Of a stretch of DNA of 10,401 bases, positions 1-7,067 are shown in pieces. A program made the position numbers and the translations under genes. Source of the DNA: Thermotoga sp. 4484_232 (GTDB lineage Bacteria > Thermotogota > Thermotogae > Thermotogales > Thermotogaceae); contig MZGO01000058.1 in assembly GCA_002084985.1 (NCBI GenBank), positions 1 through 10,401 of the forward strand. Direction: 5' to 3'. Every line of letters starts with the position of its first letter. The stretch's first letter is position 1. Below the pieces are notes generated by a model that searched no databases, was not told the origin of the DNA, and saw nothing but the letters and a program-made list of their open reading frames with translations.

Positions 1-134
1 ATATGAGGATGAAGCTATCTTGATATGTTGCAGTGTAGAGGGAAGATATGGAAATGGTGTTGGCTCTTGTTAAGTTTTTGGTGTACAACGTGTATGTGAT
101 ATTGCCTTATTTTTTCTCTTATCTCATATTTTTG

Positions 135-1595
135 TCACTTTTGCCCCGATTTCTGGAACACCTCCCCTTTTCTCTTGACACGAAAGGCCTTTTTTGAGAA
201 AATATAAAACGTCTGGGGACGTGGTGCAGCCCGGTTAGCATGCCGGTCTGTCACACCGTACAATCCCGATAACAGCTGTATCTCCACTAGTTTTTTTATG
301 GGAATCACGTTGAATTTCACGTTCTTTTCGAGTAGTTCCACTTCTTTGTTTATTAAATCAAGCGTTTCATTTCTGATTTCTTTGAGCTGTTCATCGTTGT
401 TTTTTGAGATATTTGCATCTAGCATCCTTTTGAACATGCCCCACATGAAAAGTCTGTAGGATCTTGAACACCATATGTTATCGAATTCCTCGGCAACTGT
501 GGCTTTCCTTTCTAGTTCTTCCGAAGTTTCTGCCCACTTTTTTTCCGCTTCGAGCGAGGACAACCCTGTTTCTATAAAATATTCGAGCGCTTCTTGGAAA
601 CGGGTTTTCACAACCAATTTATCTCTCAACCTTTCAAAATAATTTTCTAATTTTCTCAAACTCTCTTCCGCAAGTTTCAAATTTTTGAGAACGAGCTCTC
701 TTCTCACCTTGTCTGTAGGATCTGTGTCTTCAATCCTCTCATCGTAGTAATATGGAACTTCACACACGAGTTCGAAAACATCGGGATTGAAATTCTTAGC
801 AAATCCATAGCTGCTGTTACCACTCTTTATCATCTCAGCTGGATCTTTATCGGTATATTTTTCGTAGTAGTCGTAAGTCTGTTCAACTGTGGGCATAAGA
901 TAAACTGCATCATCCAGTTTCACAGCATATGGCATTTCAGGTTCTCCAAGACTCAGAGGAAGATCCCTATCTTTCACTACCTTCTGGTATATTGGATACA
1001 GAAGGAGCGCTTCTTCCGTGATGTAATAGTAGACTCCTCCAAATCCCGCATTGTGTAGACTGTAGATAAAATCAGGCTTTTCGGATTCTATGATTTCCAT
1101 GAGTGCTTTTGTCTCAGGTATGGGATCTTGAAAATTCAGGGTTTTGTACTTTATGGGGAAGGTCCATTCTACCTGCTGGTTCCCAGCGGGTCTGTAATAA
1201 TTCAAGACGTAGGCTTTGAAAGATTCGGGCGTTTTGAACCATCCTTCGTTCAGCCTCGCACCATCGGGATCCGCCACCTTCACGATGTACCAGGTGAAGT
1301 TGAATGTCTTTCGCAACTCATCATCTTCCACCAGCTTCCAGGATAGATAATCGAGCATCAAACTACCAACCGGTTCGTTCGGATGAGGGAAAGCGTACAG
1401 GAGAGCCTTCAAATCACCATCACCTATTTTCAAACAAAGGATGGGATCACCATCTCTCGATTTCCCTATTTCCATCAATTTCACCTTGTCTGGATAGGTA
1501 TCCGCCAGTTTTTTTGAGGATTCGTTCAATTCGTCGACTGTCATAAACGAATGAAAATCAGGAACATTCTCTACGAGTTTTTTTATAACGTTCAC
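135..1595 (-). CDS. M14-family zinc carboxypeptidase, C-terminus replaced by a chimeric tail
   Basis: Metallo-carboxypeptidase of the M14 (carboxypeptidase A) fold, expected to trim residues from peptides in the cytoplasm, since no signal peptide is present. The zinc site is visible as HPNE (H71, E74) with the third ligand H181 in SLHNAGFGG. E279 in CEVPYYYD is the likely general base, and N132/R135 in LNYYRPAG may bind substrate. A mostly helical, charged region follows from about 295. The GTG start at 1595 has AAGGAGG upstream and overlaps the preceding ATPase stop by four bases (GTGA). It is the last gene of the transporter operon, which suggests it processes imported peptides. Homology-like sequence ends at about Y446. 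Residues 447-486 are the antisense translation of the truncated tRNA-Asp and its promoter, ending at a chance stop (135-137), so the native C-terminus is missing. The family call is fairly sure; the peptide specificity is not known. Confidence 0.85.
   Translation of the reverse strand: MNVIKKLVENVPDFHSFMTVDELNESSKKLADTYPDKVKLMEIGKSRDGDPILCLKIGDGDLKALLYAFPHPNEPVGSLMLDYLSWKLVEDDELRKTFNFTWYIVKVADPDGARLNEGWFKTPESFKAYVLNYYRPAGNQQVEWTFPIKYKTLNFQDPIPETKALMEIIESEKPDFIYSLHNAGFGGVYYYITEEALLLYPIYQKVVKDRDLPLSLGEPEMPYAVKLDDAVYLMPTVEQTYDYYEKYTDKDPAEMIKSGNSSYGFAKNFNPDVFELVCEVPYYYDERIEDTDPTDKVRRELVLKNLKLAEESLRKLENYFERLRDKLVVKTRFQEALEYFIETGLSSLEAEKKWAETSEELERKATVAEEFDNIWCSRSYRLFMWGMFKRMLDANISKNNDEQLKEIRNETLDLINKEVELLEKNVKFNVIPIKKLVEIQLLSGLYGVTDRHANRAAPRPQTFYIFSKKAFRVKRKGEVFQKSGQK
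175..208 (+). promoter_or_regulatory. Probable promoter of the tRNA-Asp gene
   Basis: A perfect -35 box TTGACA lies at 175-180. The downstream AT-rich stretch offers two -10 candidates: GAAAAT at 198-203 (17-base spacing, 4 of 6 matches) or TATAAA at 203-208 (better match, but a long 22-base spacing). Either would start transcription at about 210-215, at or just before the mature 5' end of the tRNA at 215. The placement fits a stable-RNA promoter. Which -10 box is used cannot be decided from the sequence. Confidence 0.55.
215..258 (+). pseudogene. tRNA-Asp(GTC), 5' half only
   Basis: The sequence folds as the first 44 bases of a tRNA. The acceptor 5' strand is GGGGACG (215-221), followed by T8 and G9 (222-223). 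The D-stem GTGC (224-227) pairs with GCAT (238-241), and the D-loop carries the GG pair at 233-234. The anticodon stem 5' strand is CCGGT (243-247) and the loop CTGTCAC (248-254) has anticodon GTC at 250-252, meaning aspartate. The 3' side of the anticodon stem begins ACCG (255-258), but the fifth base is T instead of the required G. No variable loop, T-arm (no TTCGA motif) or acceptor 3' strand follows; the next sequence is the peptidase gene on the opposite strand. A functional tRNA cannot be made from this copy. It is either a deletion remnant or an assembly misjoin. Confidence 0.85.
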
Positions 1596-2560
1596 GATCC
1601 CGCCTCCTTTTCAACTATATGGCAGGCTACGAAATGGTTCGATGAGATCTCAACAAGATTTGGCTCGGTTTGATAACAAACATCTTGAGCATACGGACAT
1701 CTCGGTGCAAATCTGCATCCTTTCGGTTCGCTAAGAAGAGTTTGCACTTCTCCTTTTATAGGAATCCTGGTTTTTTTCTTTATGAGGGTAGGGGAATAAC
1801 TTATGAGGATCCTGGTATATGGGTGAAGTGGATTTTCCATTATCACATCTGCTGGGGCCATTTCAACAATTTTCCCAAGGTACATGACTAGAATTCTATC
1901 ACTCACGTATCTTCCAAGAGAGATATCGTGCGTTATGAACATCATGGATGTATCGAGGGACTGTACAAGATCCATCAGAAGGTTTATAACGTCCGCCCTT
2001 ACGGAAACATCGAGCATGGAAACGCATTCGTCCGCAACGAGAAAATCCGGTTTCAAGAGCATGGCTCTGAGTATCGAAAGTCTTTGAAGCTGTCCTCCGC
2101 TCAGCTCATGAGGATACCTTCTGTAAAGGTCTTTTGAAGGAGTCAGGCCGGATTTTTCCATGTACTCCAAAATCATGTTCCTTCTATCATCATCCGAGTC
2201 GCCGATTTGATTTATCTTCAATGGTATGAAAAGGCTGTCTCCAACTGTTAATCTAGGATCGAAAGAATCGTACGGGTTTTGGAGTATTATCTGGATCCTT
2301 CTTCTTATATCTTTAGGAAGTCTCAAAGTTTCACTGATTTTCTGATCTCTGAACTTTATCTCTCCTTCCGTTTCAAGTTCCAAACGGCTTATTAAAAGTC
2401 CTAGAGTGGATTTTCCACATCCACTCTCTCCTAATATACCAATAATTTCTTTTTCTTCAACAGTGAAGGAGACACCGTCCACGGCACGAACGTAATGCTT
2501 CTTCCCAAATTTTCGAAGAGGGAAATATTTTTTCAAATTCTTAACTTCTAAGATATTCAT
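1592..2560 (-). CDS. Oligopeptide/dipeptide ABC transporter ATPase, DppF/OppF type
   Basis: ATP-hydrolysing subunit that pairs with the neighbouring DppD-type ATPase on the cytoplasmic face to power import. All nucleotide-binding motifs are intact: Walker A GESGCGKS (44-51), Q-loop Q94, signature LSGGQLQR (153-160), Walker B ending VADE (175-178) and switch H211. The C-terminal oligopeptide-transporter extension has the GCRFAPRCPYA motif and four cysteines (C282, C288, C295, C313). At 322 residues it is normal for the family. The ATG at 2560 is chosen because it overlaps the upstream gene's stop (ATGA) and has GAGGTGG seven bases before it; an in-frame start further upstream at 2590 would lie inside the previous gene. 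A four-base overlap with the downstream peptidase indicates translational coupling. The type (F rather than D) follows from order and from the ADECVSMLD form of Walker B. Confidence 0.93.
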   Translation of the reverse strand: MNILEVKNLKKYFPLRKFGKKHYVRAVDGVSFTVEEKEIIGILGESGCGKSTLGLLISRLELETEGEIKFRDQKISETLRLPKDIRRRIQIILQNPYDSFDPRLTVGDSLFIPLKINQIGDSDDDRRNMILEYMEKSGLTPSKDLYRRYPHELSGGQLQRLSILRAMLLKPDFLVADECVSMLDVSVRADVINLLMDLVQSLDTSMMFITHDISLGRYVSDRILVMYLGKIVEMAPADVIMENPLHPYTRILISYSPTLIKKKTRIPIKGEVQTLLSEPKGCRFAPRCPYAQDVCYQTEPNLVEISSNHFVACHIVEKEAGS

Positions 2561-3525
2561 GTCCTTTCCACCTCTTTCACCTTGAAACACGCAACAACCC
2601 TTTCACCCACTTCCACAGGTTTTGGGGTCTCAGAGAAACAGATTTTCTCAGCATAGGGGCACCTGGGTGCAAAAGCACAACCTTTCATAGGAAGGGTCAA
2701 ATCGGGGAGATTTCCCGGTATTCCCATCATCTTTTCTCCCGGCTCTAAAAAGTCTGGATGAGATTTCAAAAGGGCTTTCGTGTAGGGATGAAGAGGCTCA
2801 TAAACCACTTTATCCAATGGCCCGAATTCCATCAGCCTCCCTGCGTACATAACCGCAACTTTATTACATATCTCCGAAACAACTCCTATATCGTGGGTTA
2901 TGACCATGGCAGTCAGGGAAAGATCCTTAACAAGCTTTTTTATCTCATCCAGAATTTGACCTTGTGTTACAACATCCAGAGCGGTTGTAGCCTCATCGAA
3001 AATCACGAACTTTGGGTTGTTTATGAGAGCAAGAGCGATCATAACCCTTTGCATCATACCTCCGGAAAGTTCGTGCGGATAAAGCCTTATGACTCTTGAA
3101 GGTAGTCTTACAAGATCCAGAGTTTCTCTGATCCTTTTCATCATCTGTTCATCGGATAAATTTGGTTGATGTATCAGTAGTGCCTCTTTCATCTGCTCTC
3201 CAACTCTATGAACAGGGCTCAACGCGTTCATGGATTTTTGAAAGACGATGGAGTAATCCTTCCACCTGTATTTTCTCACTTCATTCTCCTTCATCTTCAC
3301 GATGTTCTTTCCAAGAAGCAATATCTCGCCATTTTTGAAGTAAGCGTTTGGTGGAAGAAGCCTCATTATTCCGTGGGCAAGGGTCGTTTTTCCAGAGCCA
3401 GATTCTCCAACCAATCCGACGACATCTCGTTCCTGGACATCGAAACTAACGTCCTCCACAGCCCTAACTTCTTTCTTCCCAACCACGTACCGTATGCTTA
3501 CAGATCTTATCTGAAGTACCTTCAC
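2557..3525 (-). CDS. Oligopeptide/dipeptide ABC transporter ATPase, DppD/OppD type
   Basis: First of two ATPases that drive the peptide importer. Walker A GESGSGKT (40-47), Q-loop Q96, signature LSGGMMQR (153-160), Walker B VIFDEA (174-179) and switch H211 are all present. The C-terminal extension carries GCAFAPRCPYA with cysteines C283, C289, C296 and C313, the arrangement reported to hold an iron-sulfur cluster in a DppD from a thermophilic anaerobe. The 322-residue length is usual. The GTG start at 3525 overlaps the DppC stop by four bases (GTGA) and has a TGAGGG ribosome site. A longer in-frame reading back to 3642 would run deep into the permease gene and its extra residues do not resemble the family. 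Substrate cannot be told from the ATPase; the adjacent peptidase gene favours peptides, although relatives in Thermotogales can import sugars. Confidence 0.93.
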   Translation of the reverse strand: MKVLQIRSVSIRYVVGKKEVRAVEDVSFDVQERDVVGLVGESGSGKTTLAHGIMRLLPPNAYFKNGEILLLGKNIVKMKENEVRKYRWKDYSIVFQKSMNALSPVHRVGEQMKEALLIHQPNLSDEQMMKRIRETLDLVRLPSRVIRLYPHELSGGMMQRVMIALALINNPKFVIFDEATTALDVVTQGQILDEIKKLVKDLSLTAMVITHDIGVVSEICNKVAVMYAGRLMEFGPLDKVVYEPLHPYTKALLKSHPDFLEPGEKMMGIPGNLPDLTLPMKGCAFAPRCPYAEKICFSETPKPVEVGERVVACFKVKEVERT

Positions 3526-4367
3526 TCTTCCCTCACCCCACCGAGTTTGGGGTATAGTGCGTGTTGCAACCCATCTCCAATGAAGGAGAATGCCACAACG
3601 GCGAGCACTGTGAAAACACCTGGAAAGACGATCGTCCACCATGCGAATGCCATGTAAGTTCTCGCTTCGTTTATCATCTTCCCCCAGCTGGTTATGTTTG
3701 GATCTCCCAGTCCCAAAAAGCTCAGAGCAGCCTCCGTTAAAATAGCCCCTCCCATTTGAAGAGCACTGTTTGCAACAACAGGATACATTCCGTTGGGAAC
3801 TATATGGAACAAGAGAATCCTCAGATTACTCTCACCAGTTGATCTTGCTATCTTTACGAACGCTCTCTCTTTTAAGCTCAAAGTTTGAGCTCTCATTATC
3901 CTGGCGTTGGATGGCCATGTGGTGAGGCCTATGACGAGCATGATGTAGAAAAGATTACTTCCGAACATGGCAACTATTATGAGTATCAGGAAAAATATCG
4001 GTATCATCAGAAAGGCATCGATTATCTTGCTCACAATTTCATCCACAACTCCTCCGTAGTATCCAGACACCACACCTATGAGTATACCGATCAAAGCAGA
4101 TATACCAGCTGCCACAAATCCAACGGATAAAGAGATCCTCGTTCCATACACAATCCTACTGAATACATCTCTTCCCAAATGATCGGTTCCAAAAAAGTGC
4201 TTATAGCTTGGGGGGGCAAGGACATCATCGGATAAGGCGTTGGGTTTATACGGTGCTATCAGAGGAGCAAAGAGCGCCATGATGACTAGTAAAACGAATA
4301 TGAAGAATCCTATTCTACCGTAAGTGTGGGAGAAGTATCTTCTGAGAAATTCCTTGAACTTTTTCAC
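3522..4367 (-). CDS. ABC transporter permease, DppC/OppC type
   Basis: Inner-membrane subunit forming half of the peptide channel. After a basic N-terminus and a first membrane helix (about 19-38) comes the DppC hallmark FGTDHLGRDVFSRIVYGTR (59-77). The EAA loop that docks on the ATPase is at about 169-192 (ARSTGESNLRILLFHIVPN), and the segment ALSFLGLGDPNITSWGKMI (214-232) is another family signature. About six membrane segments are apparent. The protein is 281 residues, normal for the family, and looks complete. The GTG at 4367 is preferred because the ribosome site AGAGGTGG (4380-4373) sits just before it; the more upstream GTG at 4376 lies within that site. The gene starts 12 bases after the DppB stop and its own stop overlaps the next gene. 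Confidence 0.92.
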   Translation of the reverse strand: MKKFKEFLRRYFSHTYGRIGFFIFVLLVIMALFAPLIAPYKPNALSDDVLAPPSYKHFFGTDHLGRDVFSRIVYGTRISLSVGFVAAGISALIGILIGVVSGYYGGVVDEIVSKIIDAFLMIPIFFLILIIVAMFGSNLFYIMLVIGLTTWPSNARIMRAQTLSLKERAFVKIARSTGESNLRILLFHIVPNGMYPVVANSALQMGGAILTEAALSFLGLGDPNITSWGKMINEARTYMAFAWWTIVFPGVFTVLAVVAFSFIGDGLQHALYPKLGGVREE

Positions 4368-4379
4368 TCCATCCACCTC

Positions 4380-5240
4380 TCATGTAAGCCTTATCCTGGG
4401 ATCGAGCAAAGCTATAACGATATCGGTGATTATCATCGCTATACTTATAAACAAAGCCATGAGGAAGTAAATTCCGAGGAGAAGCTGATAATCCCTTCTG
4501 AAGATCGCATCGAGCATCAACCTTCCCATGCCTGGCCATGCAAAGACTATCTCTATCAGCGCAGCTCCTGTTATGGAGAATCCCAGAGTTATTCCAAATA
4601 TGGTTATCGAAGGAAGGATTGCATTTTTGATAATGTATTTCTTGAAGAGTTTTTCTTTAGGAACACCTATAGCTGTTAAAGTCACAACGTACTCCTCGTT
4701 TTGATTCTGAACTATACTGGCCCTTGTGACTCTGTAGAAAACAGGCATCTGTATCAGCATTAGAGTGGTTACTGGAAGGACCATGTGATGAAGAAAATCA
4801 AGAAATCTCCTAAAACCAACATAGGTATGCCTCAAGTCAAACATCCCCGATGTTGGAAACCATTTGAGCTTTGAGGAAAACACGAGAATCATGATCAGGG
4901 CAAGCCAAAATGAAGGAGTTGCGTAGAGTATGTAAGAGATCACTGAGGCTATGGTTTCACCAAACTTCAACCTCAGATGACTCACGAAGATGGCAAGGTA
5001 AACTCCAATAACGAAAGCCAAAATACTACCTGACAGGGTTAAAACAAGTGTTGGTAATATTCTCTCACTTATCAAGGTCCATTCTATTATCTCTTTAGAA
5101 GGTTGTTCTATGCCTGCCATTATGGTTACGGGATCTCCGGGTGCTGCATGGATTATGAAAAAATTTACCGTCATGACGATGTATACCATCACTCCAGCGG
5201 AAATGAGCCTTCGTATTATGTACCTTGTGAACGTGCTCAC
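4380..5240 (-). CDS. ABC transporter permease, DppB/OppB type, with shortened external loop
   Basis: Partner permease of the peptide importer. The N-terminal RYIIRRL and first helix lead to the family motif HAAPGDPV (31-38). Further helices lie at about 64-87 and 96-120, the EAA loop is at about 189-211 (AIGVPKEKLFKKYIIKNAILP), EIVFAWPGMGR is at 230-240, and the end is ALLDPRIRLT. The GTG at 5240 is chosen because AGGGGGA precedes it; an in-frame start back to 5282 would translate the intergenic hairpin. At 286 residues it is short for a family usually above 300. The residues after PGDPV run EIIEWTLISERILPTL (50-65). The usual roughly 40-residue stretch between these points, with a GL..P, GDLG.S and P-V signature, is absent. 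The frame is kept, so a protein may be made, but the gap looks like an internal deletion. Confidence 0.88.
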   Translation of the reverse strand: MSTFTRYIIRRLISAGVMVYIVMTVNFFIIHAAPGDPVTIMAGIEQPSKEIIEWTLISERILPTLVLTLSGSILAFVIGVYLAIFVSHLRLKFGETIASVISYILYATPSFWLALIMILVFSSKLKWFPTSGMFDLRHTYVGFRRFLDFLHHMVLPVTTLMLIQMPVFYRVTRASIVQNQNEEYVVTLTAIGVPKEKLFKKYIIKNAILPSITIFGITLGFSITGAALIEIVFAWPGMGRLMLDAIFRRDYQLLLGIYFLMALFISIAMIITDIVIALLDPRIRLT

Positions 5241-5259
5241 GTTCCATTCCCCCTGGAAA

Positions 5260-5279
5260 ACCGCCGGGGGGCCGGCGGT
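5260..5279 (-). terminator. Intercistronic GC hairpin after the binding-protein gene
   Basis: A perfect inverted repeat, ACCGCCGG and CCGGCGGT, is separated by a four-base loop (5268-5271). Read on the minus strand, its 5' arm begins in the stop codon of the binding-protein gene. It is followed by a short run of four T (including the last stem base) and then the DppB ribosome site. A full terminator would normally have a longer U-run, so partial termination or protection of the upstream mRNA 3' end is more likely. Such hairpins are a known way to make more binding protein than permease from one operon. Confidence 0.7.
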
Positions 5280-6832
5280 CATTTATCAAGCCATGTCTTC
5301 GCGTAGTTGTTGTAGGCTACAACTCCTGCCATCTGATATGGAAGACCTTTGACGTAATCTCTGTGAACATATGTATACATAACCTCTGCTATTGGATAAA
5401 TTGGAAGATCCTCCGCTAGAATCTCCTGAATCTTGAAGTACAACTCTCTCCTCTTTTCTTTATCAGAGATACTTCCTGCTTTTTCCAGCAAATCGTCGAC
5501 TTCTTTACTTGAATAACCCATGACGTTAACATCTCCACCTGTTCCCACCCTGATTTTCAAGTTATCTGGGTCCGGCCCTTGGAAACCATCGAGAACCGTG
5601 AGATCAAAGTCACCTGCTTTCAGGACTTTTTCTATGTACGCTGCTATTTCGTATTCTTCAAGTTTCACCTTTATTCCAACTTTGTCGAGTTGCTCTTTAA
5701 TTATGGTGGACATATCCCTCCATTCCTGTCCCTGGAAATACACGAGTGTTACCTCGAATCTGTAACCATCTTCTTTCCTTGGGTATCCCGCTTCATCAAG
5801 GAGCTTTTCTGCAAGTTCTGGATTGTATTCAGGTATCTTGGCGTTTGGATTGTAAGCCCATGGAATGGCTGGCGTGTAGAAACCTTCTGCAACCTGTCCG
5901 TACTTGATGGCTTTCTTGAATATCTCTTCTCTGTTCAACGCATGTGCAACAGCGAATCTGACTTTCTTATCATGGAATGGAGATTCCCTTCTGTTTACAT
6001 TGAATCCCATGTAGTATCTACTTGGCCCTGGCTTCAAGTAAACTACAACACCTGGTACTCTCTTCAGCGTATCGATTTGAGCCCTACTCACGTTACCATC
6101 GTAATCAACTTCACCGTTTAAGAACGCCTGAAGTGCCGTGTTCTCATCTGGAATTATTTTGAAGACTATCCTGTCAAGATAAGGCTCTCCAAGGAAGTAA
6201 TCTGGGTTCTTCTCGAGAGTAACATGGTCTCCCTTGACCCATTCCACGAATTTGAATGGTCCTGTTCCAACGGGATTCTGGTTGTGTGGATTGTTGAGCC
6301 AGTCAACAGGAGAGCCATTTTCTGTGATATCGTACAGGTGTTTTGGCATAATGTAAGTACCGTACCAGGCAAGGAATCCCAGGAATGGAGCGTACGGTTT
6401 CTTAAGCTTTATGACAACCGTGTAATCATCTGGTGCTTCAACACTTTCGACATCTCTGAAATGCCTGTTGGCAGGAGCTTCTTTGTGAGACATTATCTGT
6501 TTGAAAGTCCAGACAACATCGGCTGAGGTGAGAGGGTGTCCATCATGCCATTTGACACCTTTTCTCAGATGAAAAGTGTAGGTCAGGCCATCTTCCGAGA
6601 CTTCCCAGCTTTCTGCAAGATCTGGTATAACGTTGTAATCTGTATCCAGAGCTACAAGCCTGCTGAAGATACAACCGTAGATCCCGCTTCCTGCATCATC
6701 GATCTTGGCGTCCGGATTGAAAGATATGGGATCTCCCCAATAAGCTATGACCAATGTCCCACCTTTTTTCGGCTCTCCTGCGAATGCGAAAGCGAAAACC
6801 AGTAACAGCACGAAAACGAGAAGCTTCTTCAC
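5279..6832 (-). CDS. Extracellular solute-binding protein, family 5 (peptide/oligosaccharide binding)
   Basis: Captures the substrate outside the membrane and delivers it to the DppB/DppC permeases. The N-terminus MKKLLVFVLLLVFAFAFAG is a classical signal peptide (two lysines, hydrophobic core, AFA cleavage site) and contains no lipobox cysteine, so the mature protein is not an obvious lipoprotein. Next come GGTLVIAYWGDP and the family-5 block LAESWEVSEDGLTYTFHLRKGVKWHDG with DVVWTF. The late block NPVGTGPFKF and a C-terminal region ending LPIYPIAEVMYTYVH are also typical. The 517-residue length is full for the family. The GTG at 6832 is chosen because AAGGGAGG (6848-6841) lies eight bases before it; a GTG at 6841 overlaps that site. 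It is the first gene of the operon. Peptides are the inferred substrate from the M14 peptidase partner; oligosaccharides cannot be excluded. Confidence 0.92.
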   Translation of the reverse strand: MKKLLVFVLLLVFAFAFAGEPKKGGTLVIAYWGDPISFNPDAKIDDAGSGIYGCIFSRLVALDTDYNVIPDLAESWEVSEDGLTYTFHLRKGVKWHDGHPLTSADVVWTFKQIMSHKEAPANRHFRDVESVEAPDDYTVVIKLKKPYAPFLGFLAWYGTYIMPKHLYDITENGSPVDWLNNPHNQNPVGTGPFKFVEWVKGDHVTLEKNPDYFLGEPYLDRIVFKIIPDENTALQAFLNGEVDYDGNVSRAQIDTLKRVPGVVVYLKPGPSRYYMGFNVNRRESPFHDKKVRFAVAHALNREEIFKKAIKYGQVAEGFYTPAIPWAYNPNAKIPEYNPELAEKLLDEAGYPRKEDGYRFEVTLVYFQGQEWRDMSTIIKEQLDKVGIKVKLEEYEIAAYIEKVLKAGDFDLTVLDGFQGPDPDNLKIRVGTGGDVNVMGYSSKEVDDLLEKAGSISDKEKRRELYFKIQEILAEDLPIYPIAEVMYTYVHRDYVKGLPYQMAGVVAYNNYAKTWLDK

Positions 6833-6840
6833 GAGAAACA

Positions 6841-6848
6841 CCTCCCTT
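6841..6848 (-). promoter_or_regulatory. Ribosome binding site of the solute-binding protein gene
   Basis: AAGGGAGG on the minus strand is a near-perfect complement to the 16S rRNA 3' end. It sits eight bases before the GTG at 6832 and overlaps an alternative in-frame GTG at 6841, which rules out that longer start. Confidence 0.8.
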
Positions 6849-6878
6849 GAGAAATATCAAAAATACTGAAATGATTGT

Positions 6879-6907
6879 ATAATAAGGAAATCCGTTTTTC
6901 TGATCCA
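6879..6907 (-). promoter_or_regulatory. Weak candidate promoter of the transporter operon
   Basis: On the minus strand, TATTAT (6884-6879; 5 of 6 matches to TATAAT) lies about 40 bases before the GTG at 6832. A poor -35 candidate TGGATC (6907-6902) is 17 bases upstream of it. The rest of the divergent region 6833-7067 is AT-rich and holds no gene that I can support. A small inverted repeat TCTTGA (6980-6985) / TCAAGA (7000-7005) could be an operator but is short enough to occur by chance. Confidence 0.25.
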
Positions 6908-7029
6908 GAGGTTCTTATGCTTTAAGTATTCTGCATGTATGATAACACAAGATGCGACGAATTATGAAACCGAGAAAAGTCTTGAAGATTAAGAAAGCAT
7001 CAAGAATCTATGTATGTTATTTTTTAAAT

Positions 7030-7057
7030 TTTACTGTATTTCATGAGGGTTTATAAT
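7030..7057 (+). promoter_or_regulatory. Promoter of the HD-GYP receptor gene
   Basis: A perfect -10 box TATAAT lies at 7052-7057, with TTTACT (7030-7035, 4 of 6 matches to TTGACA) 16 bases upstream. Transcription would begin at about 7063-7065, only a few bases before the ATG at 7068. The mRNA would then be nearly leaderless, unless translation starts at the in-frame TTG at 7098. Confidence 0.55.
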
Positions 7058-7067
7058 TATTACTGCT

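Noticed and set aside
2..73. Open frame of 23 codons on the plus strand at the left edge, ending at TAA 71-73, possibly the tail of an upstream gene
   Set aside because: Too short to judge; no family motif, and another frame on the minus strand is also open there.
215..262. Integration site of a mobile element in the tRNA-Asp gene
   Set aside because: Integrating elements normally restore the tRNA 3' part, and no integrase or direct repeat of the tRNA is seen; the joined sequence is an ordinary operon's 3' end.
3208..3657. 149-codon plus-strand frame opposite the DppD/DppC genes
   Set aside because: It lies wholly antisense to two strongly conserved genes, and its translation has no family features.
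5095..5289. Alternative minus-strand frame over the binding-protein/permease junction
   Set aside because: It overlaps the permease in another frame, covers the hairpin and has no recognisable domain; it is a shadow of the real genes.
6980..7005. TCTTGA...TCAAGA inverted repeat in the divergent intergenic region
   Set aside because: Six-base arms with a 14-base spacer are expected by chance in this AT-rich region; kept only as a note in the promoter entry.
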